Shown here piece by piece: positions 1 to 8,618 of a stretch of DNA of 64,000 nt. The stretch's first letter is position 1. The number at the start of each line of letters is the position of its first letter. Origin of the DNA: Bog-756 sp963812885 (GTDB lineage: Bacteria; Actinomycetota; Acidimicrobiia; Acidimicrobiales; RAAP-2); the NCBI GenBank assembly GCA_963812885.1, contig CAWEWZ010000007.1, forward strand, positions 62,001 to 126,000. Reading direction: 5' to 3'. The notes under the pieces are model-generated. The model worked only from the letters and a program-made list of their open reading frames with translations, was not told where the DNA came from and did not search any database. The position numbers were made by a program, and so were the translations under genes.

Positions 1-1
1 C

Positions 2-316
2 GCCAACAAGGTGAGCACCCGGGTCGAGCTCCGCTTCGACGTGGCCGGATCTCCGAGCCTCGGGCCGAGGCAGCGGGCCCGGCTGCTCGAGCGCCTGGGA
101 CCCGAGATCAGGATCGCCGTCGACGACGAGCGCTCCCAGCTGCGCAACCGGCAGCTGGCCGTGGAGCGGTTCCGTTCCCGGGTGGCCGACGCCCTCCATG
201 TCGAGAAGCCCCGCCGTCCCACCCGACCGTCGCGGGGGGCCAAGGAGCGCCGGCTGCAGGAGAAGCGCCGTCTCTCCGAACGGAAGCGCAACCGCCGGCC
301 GGACCTCGAGGAGTAG
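2..316 (+). CDS. arfB: Peptidyl-tRNA hydrolase ArfB, C-terminal part (5' end outside window)
   Basis: The reading frame is open from base 2 and enters at ANKVSTRVELRFDV, the segment that directly follows the GGQ loop in the ArfB/YaeJ branch of the class I release-factor family. ArfB rescues ribosomes stalled on mRNAs without a stop codon by hydrolysing the peptidyl-tRNA. The GGQ itself lies just upstream of the window. The tail is the expected Arg/Lys-rich helix (KERRLQEKRRLSERKRNRR), which in the family enters the empty mRNA channel. The internal GTG at base 11 is not a start, because the conserved frame continues upstream of it. A 45-nt convergent gap separates it from the next gene. Confidence 0.88.
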   Translation, partial: ANKVSTRVELRFDVAGSPSLGPRQRARLLERLGPEIRIAVDDERSQLRNRQLAVERFRSRVADALHVEKPRRPTRPSRGAKERRLQEKRRLSERKRNRRPDLEE

Positions 317-361
317 ACAGACCCGGGGAGGGCCCTGAGGCCCCGGACCGGTCGTGTCGGG

Positions 362-1310
362 TCAGCCGACCTTCCGGTCCTCCTCGGAGGGCGGTTCCCA
401 CACGTCGTCGAGGAACTGGGCGATCTCTGCGGTCAGCCGTTCGGGGTGCATCCGCAGCTCGATGACCGAGTTGGCCTGGATCAGCCGTCCCTGCGGCAGC
501 CGTCGGGCCAACTGCTCGGCGTCGTGGAACGGGTGGATCCGGTCCACCCGGTGGCCGATCACCAGCGCCGGGACGTCCATGGCCGCCCGCTGGCCGACCG
601 TCGGGGCGATCGGACCGGCCAGGATCCCGTGGAGCACCGCGGCCGTCTCGACGGGATCGTTGGACAGCGAGTTCATCACGCTGTCGAGGGCCCCGATGCC
701 GGTGCGGGGGAGTCGGCGGAACAACGAGGCGGTGCGCCTGACCAGCGGGCGGGCGAAGTGGACGGCCAACAGCATGGGCACGAAGGTGATGGCGGCGGCG
801 GGCACCGCCCACTCGAGGACCGGCATCTCGAGGACCAGGCCCTCGACCCGTTCCGGGGCCAGGGCGGCGACCAGCAGGCTGACGTTGGCCCCCAGGGAGA
901 CGCCACCGATCGACGGCCGTCTCGATCCCGAGGTGGTCCAGCAGCGCCACCACGTGTTCGGCGTAGGTGTCCATCCGGTGGAACGAGGCCCGGTCGGGCT
1001 TGTCCGAACGACCGTGACCGGGCATGTCCAGCAGGATCACCCGATGGCCGATGGCGGCCAGATCGGTGGCCAGGCGCCGGTTCATGTTGGAGTCCATCAG
1101 GATCCCGTGGATGAACACGAACACGCGGGGACCGTGGCCGTGGATCTCGTAGTAGAGCTGTGACCCCTCCACGTCGAGGAATCCCACCTCGAACGGTGGC
1201 GCCCCCGCCGGCTCCTGTCCGTCACCCACCGGCGTCGGACTTCCCGGACCCGTGGCGCGGCCCGGTGTGCTCTCGTCGCCCCGTCGCCCCGTCGCCCCTG
1301 GTTTCGTCAT
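362..1310 (-). CDS. Alpha/beta hydrolase (one frame break near 910)
   Basis: An alpha/beta-hydrolase-fold enzyme of unknown substrate, about 315 residues once the frame is repaired. The N-terminal half shows FVFIHGILMDSNMNRR (the HG oxyanion region) and DMPGHGRSDKP. After the break come the nucleophile elbow GGVSLGANVSLL (G-x-S-x-G) and a late His in ELRMHPERL. One extra base near 910, in the GIETAV/GGVSLG junction, splits the gene. Upstream the frame overlaps the nitrilase 3' end. The ATG at 1310 gives a long Gly/Pro-rich leader, whereas the in-frame GTG at 1229 would leave only 8 nt of overlap and is a good alternative. The same-strand overlap suggests one transcript with the nitrilase. Confidence 0.8.
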
Positions 1311-2163
1311 CCGGCCAACGGTAGGCGTCGGGGCGGCGGTTAGCCAGCACCGGCAGCTGGGAACGGATCTCCGACTGGCGGTCGGCGTCGAGGTCGGCCA
1401 GGACCACCCCCGGGTCGGGCTCGGGTCCGTTCGGCCAGGATCGAACCCCACGGATCGACGATCATCGAGTGGCCGTGACAGGACGGCATCCCGCCGGGGA
1501 GCTCGCCGACCTGGGCCGCGCCGATGACGAAGACCTGGTTCTCCACCGCTCGGGCCCGGAGCAGCAGCTCCCAGTGGGACGGACCGGTGACCGCGGTGAA
1601 GGCGGCGGGCACGGCGATCACCGTGGCCCCGCGCAGCGCCATGATTCGGTACATCTCGGGGAAGCGGAGGTCGTAGCAGAGCGAAAGACCGAGGGCGGGC
1701 CCCGCCGTGCCCGGCCCGTCCGGCGGCGACAACGGCGCCACCGCCAGCTCGTGGCCCGGCGCCATGGTGGCCGACTCGCAGAAGCCGGCGCCGCTCACCG
1801 TCACGTCGAAGAGGTGGATCTTGCGGTAGACCGCCTCCATCGCTCCGCTCGGGCCGATCAGACAGCTGGTGTTGGACAGGCGCGGGTCCCGGCCGACGCC
1901 ACCGGCGGGCCGTTCGGGGAAGCTGCCGGCCAGCAGCCAGATCCCCATCTGCCCGGCCAGGTGGGACGCCCAGGTCACCGTGGGGCCGGTCAGCGTCTCG
2001 GCATGGCCCCGGAGGAAGTCGGGGTCGCCGGCCACGGAGAAGTACTCGGGGAGCACCACCAGCTCGGCGCCGCCGTCCACCGCCTCGGCCACCAGGGTGC
2101 CGGCGGTCTCGAGGTTCTGACCGCGGTGGCACCCGCAGTCGTCTGGACGGCGGCGACGCGCAT
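1222..2163 (-). CDS. Carbon-nitrogen hydrolase, nitrilase/omega-amidase type (two frame breaks)
   Basis: A nitrilase-superfamily amidase that hydrolyses C-N bonds through a Glu-Lys-Cys triad. All three are visible: Glu in VVLPEYFSV, Lys in YRKIHLFDV and Cys in LSLCYDLRFPEMYR. The last motif, with SHWELLLRARAVENQVFV, resembles the Nit/omega-amidase group, so a deaminated-glutamine or glutathione repair role is possible but unproven. The start MRVAAVQTTAG is supported by a -10-like TACCCT five bases upstream. Two breaks occur: near 2130 one base seems to be missing, the only deletion-type break found in the window, and near 1425 one extra C disrupts ILAERTEPDPG. The natural C-terminus probably lies close to NRRPDAYRW, and the residues after it are not family-like. 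Confidence 0.85.
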
Positions 2164-2168
2164 GGCAC

Positions 2169-2174
2169 AGGGTA
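2169..2174 (-). promoter_or_regulatory. -10-like box of the nitrilase gene
   Basis: TACCCT lies 5 nt before the ATG at 2163, a spacing that predicts a leaderless transcript. No clear -35 element is visible. Confidence 0.4.
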
Positions 2175-2251
2175 GGCCGGTCTTCGGGCACAATGACCCC
2201 AGTCGACCCTGGCCCCGGACCGGGGCCTGCGTCCGCACAGAATCGAGTGCC

Positions 2252-3493
2252 GTGTCCTTCGAAGACTCCGATGTCGTCCGCAGCGCCGTCCGCGTGGAGG
2301 GCTTCCGGGACGATGAGTTCGACTACCAGTTGATCCGGGCCATGGGCGTGGCCGACTACGGAGGCTCGACGGTGGGTGAGTGCCTGGCCGTGGCGGCCGA
2401 GATCACCGACGGGAGCCCGCGCAGCTGGGCCGTCGCCTTCGAGCGCCTGGCCCGGCGGGTGGAGGACCGGGGGCGGGCCTGTCTGGAGGCAGGGCGCCGG
2501 GTCAGCGCCAAGGACCACCTGCTGCGGGCGTCCACCTACTACCGCACCGCCGAGTACTACGCCGACGCGGTCGAGCGGGGGGTCGCACCGCATGGGCGAG
2601 CGCAGCCAGGCCTGCTTCGCCGACGGATCGGCGCTCGGGGATCCTCCGGTCGAGCGGATCGAGGTCCCCTACGAGGGCGGGACACTGCCCGGCTACCTGG
2701 TCCGCCCGGCCGGTGCCGACGCGGCGACGGACCATCCCCTCCCCACCCTGGTGGGGGTGGGCGGGTTCGACTCGAGTGCCGAGGAGCTCTACTTCCACTT
2801 GGGTGCCCCCGGAGCCGAACGCGGATGGAACGTGTTCGTCTTCGACGGCCCCGGCCAACCCGGCTGTATGCGGGTCAACCCGCAGATGACCTTCCGACCC
2901 GACTACGAGGTGCCGATCGCCGCGGTGATCGACCACCTCGCCGGCCTCCCCGGCGTCGACTCCGACCGGCTGGCCCTGGCCGGTCAGAGCTTCGGTTCGT
3001 ACTTCGCCGCCCGCGGCGCGGCCACCGATGCCCGGGTGGGCGCCCTGGTGGCCGATCCACCGATCGTCGACATGAGCCGGTACATGGAGGCATGGGTCGG
3101 GTGCCGACGTGTACCGGATGACCCGTGACATCCGGCCCGAGGACGTCACCGGCGTCCCCGAGGACCTGATGCCCCGCCAGATGCAGTGGGGGATCGGCGG
3201 CCATCTGCTACCGGTTCGGGGTGCCGTCGTTCCACGCCTGGCGGGAGGCCATGGGTTCCTACCGGCTGGACGGCATGGTGTCGTCGGTCCGCTGCCCGGT
3301 GCTGGCCATGATCGGCGACCGTGAGGGGCCCGAGCCGCGGGCGCAGTTCGACGCGTTCGTCGGCGGGACCGGCGGCCCGGTCACCCCGGTCGTGTTCACC
3401 GCCGAGGACGGGGCGTCGACCCACTGCCAGTCCGACAACATCCGGCTCTCGGCCCAGGTGACCTTCGACTGGTTGGACGAGCAGTTCGGCTGA
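2252..3493 (+). CDS. Alpha/beta hydrolase, dipeptidyl-peptidase/FrsA-like (three frame breaks)
   Basis: A two-part serine hydrolase of about 412 residues after repair. An N-terminal helical cap carries AKDHLLRASTYYRTAEYY, typical of FrsA/DUF1100 and 2,6-dihydropseudooxynicotine hydrolase-like proteins. The alpha/beta domain has GVGGFDSSAEE, the nucleophile elbow AGQSFGSYFAAR, a probable Asp in IGDREGPEP and a probable His in STHCQSDN. Extra bases occur in the G run at 2577-2582, near 3103 (WVGSDVYRM) and near 3207 (HLLYRFGVPSF). The GTG at 2252 fits the conserved N-terminus but has no clear Shine-Dalgarno sequence. Substrate unknown. The gene diverges from the nitrilase and converges with the Rpf-like gene, 9 nt away. 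Confidence 0.8.
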
Positions 3494-3502
3494 GGCCGGC
3501 AG

Positions 3503-4186
3503 TCAGAGGCCGAGCTTGGCCGAGCACCCGGGCCACGGGCCCCAGCCGTCCATGGCCTGCAACCGCTGGGCCGCCTGGTCCTGGACGGCGGGGGGAGCCT
3601 GGTTGGGGAAGCCCGAGTACCCCAGTCCGAGCCAGGTCGGCTCGGCGAATTGATAGGCCCCGTAGAACCCGTTGCCGGTGTCGATGGTGTAGTTGTCGCC
3701 CGATTCGCACTCCCGGAGCTCGGCCCACACGGCCGGGCTGGGGCTGGTCGGGCCGGCCGGTGCCGGAGCGACAGGAGCAGCCGGGGGTGCCACCGGGGTC
3801 GGTGGCGTCGCCGGTGCGGCGGGGGCCGTCGGCGCCGGGACCGTGGTCGCCGGTGCCGTGGCGACCGGCGCCGCCACCACCCGGGGCCGGGGCGGCCGGC
3901 GACGGGGGACGGGTGCATGCAGATGCAGCGAGGCCAGGGCGATGGTCACCGAGCCCACGGTGGCGTTCCCCTGGGCCGACGGGGTCGGCGGCGATGGCGC
4001 CGACAGATTGTCGATGAGGAGCCGCGCCCCGACCTGGGCGGCCGTCTTCCCGGCCGAGCCCGGCTGGCGGTTGCCCGGCGCTCCCGAGGCCCCGGCCAGC
4101 GTGGCCGAGGGCTGGAAGACCACCAGGGCCACCGCGCTCACGCCGATGGACAGACCGACAGCCGGAAGCGAACGCGGGATGCGCAC
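3503..4186 (-). CDS. Secreted Rpf-type transglycosylase
   Basis: The C-terminal roughly 75 residues are a resuscitation-promoting-factor/lysozyme-like domain: AELRECESGDNYTIDTGNG with the catalytic Glu in CESG, then FYGAYQFAEPTWLGLG and a final Cys. Such enzymes cut peptidoglycan and can trigger regrowth of dormant actinobacteria. The N-terminus is a signal segment (RIPRSLPAVGLSIGVSAVAL), followed by a long Pro/Ala/Val linker that probably spans the wall. I chose the GTG at 4186 because GAGAGG lies 8 nt upstream and the signal peptide then starts at the N-terminus. The ATG at 4249 extends the frame by 21 mostly charged residues without a ribosome site. Confidence 0.87.
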   Translation of the reverse strand: MRIPRSLPAVGLSIGVSAVALVVFQPSATLAGASGAPGNRQPGSAGKTAAQVGARLLIDNLSAPSPPTPSAQGNATVGSVTIALASLHLHAPVPRRRPPRPRVVAAPVATAPATTVPAPTAPAAPATPPTPVAPPAAPVAPAPAGPTSPSPAVWAELRECESGDNYTIDTGNGFYGAYQFAEPTWLGLGYSGFPNQAPPAVQDQAAQRLQAMDGWGPWPGCSAKLGL

Positions 4187-4390
4187 GCCTACAGCCTCTC
4201 GAGGGCGAAGGCCCGCCCGACGCGTCTCATGAAACACTGTAAGTGACATTCTAACTACTCAGAGCGGTATTTAGCCAGGATGCCGGCGGTGGCGGGCCCG
4301 CCGCCGTCGGGCAACGAGGTCCGGCAGGCCCAGCGGGGTGGGCCACTCGGCCGGCCCTGCACCGTCGGGAGGGGACGGGAGCAGCCCCGC

Positions 4391-5248
4391 TCAGAGCCCG
4401 GTCTCGGGATAGGTGGCCAAGGCGGCGGCGATGGCGGCGCGGCCGGGGCCGGACAGGTCCTCGCGCACGCCGAGCAGGGGGGTGAGGGTCGCCCAGCCGT
4501 CGGCGATGAGGGCGGCATCGGAGTCCGGCTCCAGCTCGGCCTGTTCGGCCAGTCGGTCCGAGGCCACCCCCATCCCCCGGAGGGTGAGGGTGATGGCCCG
4601 GGAGGTGGGGTCGACGGGAGTGCCTCCGACCGGGAACGGGGTGGACTCGGGACGCACCGCCCGGATCAGTCCGACCGTGCCCAGGGTGCCGTGGCGCAGG
4701 CCCCGCAGGAGGTGGGGGGCGACGGCGGGCACGTTGAGATTGAGGATGGTCGCCGGCTCCATGGCGGCCAGCGCAGGGACGATGCCGGCGGCCAGGGCCA
4801 CCGGCGTCTCCCACGGCACCGGATCCTCCCCCCAGGCGATGCTGACGGCGAGCCCCCGCACGCCGAACTGGGCCCCGGTCAGCGTGGCGCCGACGGTGCC
4901 CGAGTGGAGCGCCGAGCGCCCGGCGTTGACACCGTGGTTGATCCCGGAGACCACCAGATCGGGCCGCGGGCCGAAGCCCTCGATGCAGGCCAGGATGACG
5001 GCCAGCGCCGGCGGACCCTCGATGCCGAAGGTGGGGACGGCGGCCAGGCCGGGGATCTCGACCGACTCGAAGGGGATCGATTCCCGCTCGTAGACGGGCC
5101 CGACCGCCGCCCCGGCCCCGCTGTGGTCGGCCAGGGGGGCGACCACGAAGAGCTCGTGGTCGCCGGCCAGCCGGGCCGACAGGCCCCGGGCCAGGGCGGC
5201 GATGCCCGGAGCGAAGACGCCGTCGTCGTTGGTGATGAGGATGCGCAT
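4391..5248 (-). CDS. surE: 5'/3'-nucleotidase SurE
   Basis: SurE is a metal-dependent phosphatase acting on nucleoside monophosphates in the cytosol. The protein begins MRILITNDDGVFAPG, with the two metal-binding Asp residues of the family, and contains VSGINHGVNAG, the second signature. At 285 residues it is a little longer than usual (about 250) because of a C-terminal extension past the HYP-type core. It is intact. It diverges from galM across 168 nt. The 140 nt downstream, to the Rpf-like gene, hold no recognisable feature. Confidence 0.95.
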   Translation of the reverse strand: MRILITNDDGVFAPGIAALARGLSARLAGDHELFVVAPLADHSGAGAAVGPVYERESIPFESVEIPGLAAVPTFGIEGPPALAVILACIEGFGPRPDLVVSGINHGVNAGRSALHSGTVGATLTGAQFGVRGLAVSIAWGEDPVPWETPVALAAGIVPALAAMEPATILNLNVPAVAPHLLRGLRHGTLGTVGLIRAVRPESTPFPVGGTPVDPTSRAITLTLRGMGVASDRLAEQAELEPDSDAALIADGWATLTPLLGVREDLSGPGRAAIAAALATYPETGL

Positions 5249-5416
5249 GGAGAGACGTTCCTGTCGGTCGGAAAGAGAGCGGTGCGGGGCGGGCGTCGGA
5301 CGGGCTCGGGGCCCGTAGGGCCCTCCGTCGGGACCCTGCGGCCCGTTCGCCTACCATACCGGGCGACGTCAGCCGCCCCCGGGTCGGCTGGATCAGGCGA
5401 ACCCCATCCCACCACC

Positions 5417-6371
5417 ATGAGCTCCCGACCACCTGCCGAAGACCAGCGTCCGGCCGAGACCACGGCCAGCACCGGGGACCAGTGGGTCATCGGCCACGGG
5501 CACCAACGGGCGGTGATCACCGAGATCGGGGCCACCCTCCGGTCGTTCACCGTCGACGACCGGGCGGTGATCGACGGGTTCGGAGCGGACGAGTGGAGCC
5601 AGGGAGGCCGGGGCCAGGTGCTCGCCCCCTGGCCCAACCGCCTCGGCGACGGCCGCTACTCGTTCCAGGGCACCGATGCCCAGGCCCCCCTCAACGAATT
5701 GCCGGCCAACAACGCCATCCACGGCCTGGTGCGGTGGATGCCGTGGCGGATGGTGGGCCGGGCCCAGAACCGGGTGAGCATGGCCCTCGACCTCCGGCCT
5801 TCGCCCGGCTATCCCTTCGCCCTCGGGCTCACCATCGAGTACCGGTTGGGCCGGGACGGGCTGACCGTCGTCGTCGACGCCGACAACATCGGGCCGGTCG
5901 ATCTCCCCTTCGGGATCGGCTTCCACCCGTATCTCACGGTGGGGACCCCGACGATCGACCAGGCCCGCCTCGTGATCCCCTCGCAGCGCAGGCTCTTCTC
6001 CGACGACCGGGGACTGCCGACCGGCGCCGGCCCGATCGAGGGCACCGAGTTCGACTTCAGCCGGGGCCGGCTGATCGGCGTGACCAAGCTGGACACCGCC
6101 TTCACCGACCTGGTGCGGGGTGCGGATGGCCGGGCCCGGGTCGAGCTCGACCACCCCGACGGCGCCGGCGGGACCACCCTGTGGGCTGACGAGCGGTTCA
6201 CCTACCTCATGATCTACACCGGGGACACGCTCGATGCCGACCACCGGCGGACCGCACGTGGCCGTCGAGCCGATGAGCTGCCCACCCGACGCATTCCGGT
6301 CCGGGACCGATCTGACCGTCCTGCGATCCGGTGCCCGATGGACCGGGTCGTGGGGCATCACCCCCCGCTGA
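5417..6371 (+). CDS. galM: Aldose 1-epimerase (mutarotase), one frame break near 6256
   Basis: A GalM-family mutarotase interconverting alpha and beta anomers of aldoses. Visible signatures are ITEIGATLRSFTVDDR, LAPWPNRLGDGRY (NRI/NRxG-type substrate motif), NNAIHGLVRW with the catalytic His, and GIGFHPYLTVG with the second His. The terminal segment AVEPMSCPPDAFRSG, which normally holds the catalytic Glu, appears only after removing one extra base in ACCGCACGTGG near 6256; the frame then ends in TGA at 6369-6371. Repaired length is about 317 residues. A TACCAT box at 5352-5357 could drive it with a roughly 50-nt leader, but no Shine-Dalgarno is evident before the ATG at 5417. Confidence 0.88.
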
Positions 6372-6401
6372 GCCGACCACCGGCGCCGGCATAGCGCTGG
6401 C

Positions 6402-6704
6402 TCAGGACCCGGGTGTGAATGCGTCGAGGATCGAAGCGGCCTCGTCCGGTACGTCGATCACCAGCGTCAGCGCTTCCGGTCCGATCGACAGCGAGAAGGC
6501 GAAGAACGCACAGCAGGCGGCCTCCCTCCTGGCCAGATCGACGAGGGCGTCGACCCGATCGAAGTCGGACCGAAGGAGGAGGTCGAGTCGCCCCGGCGCC
6601 ACCCGATGCCGCCGGGCCACGGCTGCGGTGAGCAGCTCGCCCCACTCGGCCACCTGCGAACGGGCATCCCGTGGCTGCAGACGGCAGGCGACGGGGATCT
6701 CCAT
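6402..6704 (-). CDS. Small conserved CCxFF protein
   Basis: A 100-residue soluble protein with no catalytic motif that I can name. It carries EAACCAFFAFSLSIG, a Cys-Cys-x-Phe-Phe signature I associate with small actinobacterial proteins often encoded near ArsR/MerR metal regulators. The paired cysteines suggest thiol chemistry or metal binding, but this is inference. The frame has normal codon usage and a clean ATG. It converges with galM. Confidence 0.65.
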   Translation of the reverse strand: MEIPVACRLQPRDARSQVAEWGELLTAAVARRHRVAPGRLDLLLRSDFDRVDALVDLARREAACCAFFAFSLSIGPEALTLVIDVPDEAASILDAFTPGS

Positions 6705-7056
6705 GCCCTCATCCTAGAGGCGGCCGCCGATAGCAGCTGCGCGATCAGAACATCCAGAACGAAGAAGGCACCGGGCTGTTCGCAGGCGAAGCCCCCGGGC
6801 AGAGCGGCGGGTCGCCGTCGGCGATGCTCCCGGCCGGTATGAAGGCGCCGATGTAGGCCAGGCACACCCGGGCGAGGACCGAGCGGCGCCGGCGAAGACC
6901 CGGGAGCTTGCGCTGGTACCGACTGTCGTCGAACATGCCTCCAGGATCGGCAGGTTCTCACCCGTGCTTGAGCCCGACGGCCGGCCTCCAGTCGGCCGGT
7001 AGCGGGGACGACGGACCCGGAACACGTCTTCATGGGCGCCGTCCGTGGCTCGGCGC
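6705..7056. other. 352-nt stretch with no firm gene
   Basis: Between the CCxFF gene and the sulfotransferase only one minus-strand frame (6745-6936) has coding-like codon usage. No RNA gene, repeat or clear promoter is seen elsewhere in it. Confidence 0.4.
6745..6936 (-). CDS. Possible small protein (63 aa), doubtful
   Basis: An ATG frame rich in G/C third positions over its first 45 codons, with an Arg-rich start (RYQRKLPGLRRRR) and a short hydrophobic segment (VCLAYIGAFIPAG). Near codon 48 the G/C bias moves to another frame reading FACEQPGAFFVLDVLIAQLL, so a single extra base may hide a longer membrane protein. No family is recognised. Confidence 0.25.
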   Translation of the reverse strand: MFDDSRYQRKLPGLRRRRSVLARVCLAYIGAFIPAGSIADGDPPLCPGASPANSPVPSSFWMF

Positions 7057-8095
7057 TTACCCGGTCCGGTGTCCGCTGTGTCCGGCCAACCGAGGCGTGT
7101 AGCCGAACCGTTCGAGGTGATGTCCCAGCACCTCCTCGATGCGGTCACTCACCTCGGGCGACAGATCGTCGCGCCACCGACCGATCGATGCATCGCCTGT
7201 CTCGTGGGTTCTGTGGTGGCTCAAGCCGTCGGTCGAGGCCAGGGCCAGGACCGGATCGAGGTCGACGTCCAGCCAGCTACTCAAACGCCGCGCCTGGCCG
7301 GGCAGGTCCGACACGAGGTCCTCGTAGCGCACCGTCAGCGACGGTATGGCCGGGTCGGTCTCGGCCATCTCGTCGAGCCGTCGCCTCATGGCCTGCAGGA
7401 TCGACGAGAGGAAGTCCTCCTCGGATTGTCCTTCCCGGCGGCCGAAGCCGAAGTAGCCCCGTTTGGCGTCGAAGGCCAGGATCGAAGCCCACATGTCGCG
7501 GGGATCCCGCACCAGATCGATCATGCGGTGCGGGATGCCGGCCGCAGTGAGCACGTCCTCGTAGCCGCCGTACTTCTCGGCGTAGTACCGGAGTGGGTGT
7601 CCACTCGCATCTTCGGCGGCCTGCGAATATCCCGTCCAGACGCCGCGGACGCTGCCCTGGTAGAGCCGGTCGCGGTCGACGCCGAGGTTGCGCGTAGGGG
7701 AGTGGGATCCCCTTCACCTCGAACCCGAACCGCGCCGGCTCCAGCCACCACACCCGCTCGGGATCGTCCATCCACCACCCGTTGGGAGCGTCCACATGGC
7801 CCCGGAGTGGCTGCAGGTAATAGAGCAGGCTGGAGAGGGCCTGGTTCTCACAGGGGTAGTCCCGGTCGAACGAGATCTCCGGCGACGTCCCGAGGAGCAG
7901 CATCATCAGTGTGCTGCCCACCCGCCCCCAGAGGCCGCGGACCAGCAGGGCCTCGAGCATGGGGGGTGCGGAGCCGGCCTCGGACTCGGCACTCAGACGG
8001 CCGGCCAGTCGGCGGGCACTCCGGGCGGTGGCCTGACGGGCTGCGGCCACGACCGACCGAACCGGTGACTCGAGGTGGTCGCGGCCGGGTGGCAT
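7057..8095 (-). CDS. Sulfotransferase-like protein (one frame break near 7693)
   Basis: A PAPS-type sulfotransferase-fold protein of about 345 residues after repair. The 5'-phosphosulfate loop is GRVGSTLMMLLLG (family form RSGSTLL, here with Val before GST). The 3'-phosphate element is LVRDPRDMWASIL with the usual Arg-Asp-Pro-Arg. The end reads IEEVLGHHLERFGY, common in bacterial carbohydrate or lipid sulfotransferases. The acceptor is unknown. One extra G near 7693 splits PLPYRNLGVDRDR. The ATG at 8095 is favoured by TATCAT ending 6 nt upstream. It stands alone, beside the tRNA cluster. Confidence 0.78.
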
Positions 8096-8101
8096 CGCTT
8101 G

Positions 8102-8107
8102 ATGATA
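8102..8107 (-). promoter_or_regulatory. -10-like box of the sulfotransferase gene
   Basis: TATCAT is 6 nt before the ATG at 8095, so the transcript should start at or next to the start codon. Confidence 0.45.
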
Positions 8108-8181
8108 ATCACGGCGACTTGGGCGAGCCGACCCAAAAAGCGACCCGGAACCCAGAAGCGGCCCACTTCCGGCCAACCTGG

Positions 8182-8253
8182 TGCGCCCCCTGGGATTTGA
8201 ACCCAGAACCTGCGGATTAAGAGTCCGTTGCTCTGCCGTTGAGCTAGAGGCGC
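8182..8253 (-). tRNA. tRNA-Lys (CTT)
   Basis: A minus-strand cloverleaf. The acceptor stem GCGCCTC pairs with GGGGCGC, the T loop is GTTCAAATC, and the anticodon loop CTCTTAA places CTT at positions 34-36 between T33 and A37. CCA is not encoded. One mismatch is allowed in the anticodon stem. Confidence 0.93.
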
Positions 8254-8314
8254 GCGTACTGCAACCTATCCCGGGGCCTGACACTCCCGTGTCCGCGTCC
8301 CCGGAGGCAAGAGG

Positions 8315-8387
8315 GTGACCGACGGGGCTCGAACCCGCGACCTCCGGGGCCACATCCCGGCGCTCTGCCAACTGAGCTACGGCCACC
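8315..8387 (-). tRNA. tRNA-His (GTG)
   Basis: A minus-strand cloverleaf. The anticodon stem CCGGG/CCCGG encloses ATGTGGC, with GTG as anticodon. The 5' end has the additional G typical of tRNA-His, opposite the discriminator C. The T loop reads GTTCGAGCC. It lies 61 nt from tRNA-Lys on the same strand, so the two may be cotranscribed. Confidence 0.93.
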
Positions 8388-8450
8388 AAGGGAGCCTCTA
8401 GTGTGGCACAGTCAGACGGAGGCCCGGGTAGCTGGGCCTCGGCGTGGTTG

Positions 8451-8524
8451 GCCCCTGTAGCTCAACTGGATAGAGCAGGTGGTTTCTACCCATCAGGTTC
8501 CGGGTTCGACTCCTGGCGGGGGCG
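8451..8524 (+). tRNA. tRNA-Arg (TCT)
   Basis: A plus-strand cloverleaf. The acceptor GCCCCTG pairs with CGGGGGC, and the anticodon stem GGTGG/CCATC encloses TTTCTAC with anticodon TCT. It reads AGA/AGG codons, which are rare in this GC-rich window. It diverges from the His and Lys tRNAs. Confidence 0.93.
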
Positions 8525-8618
8525 CTCAGCCCGGCGTAATGGCGGGAGGTGATCGACGGCGGGTCGGCTGCGGGACGCCGGGAGGATGGCCTAGCCTGTT
8601 CGGATCGGATCCAGCCCC

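Noticed and set aside
108..2168. 686-codon minus-strand open frame
   Set aside because: Only the part at 910-1310 is a real reading frame (the hydrolase front). The rest is Arg/Pro/Gly-rich shadow of the nitrilase and of the hydrolase tail.
1469..2251. Long plus-strand frame before the AB hydrolase
   Set aside because: Antisense to the nitrilase with its catalytic motifs; protein-like residues begin only at 2252.
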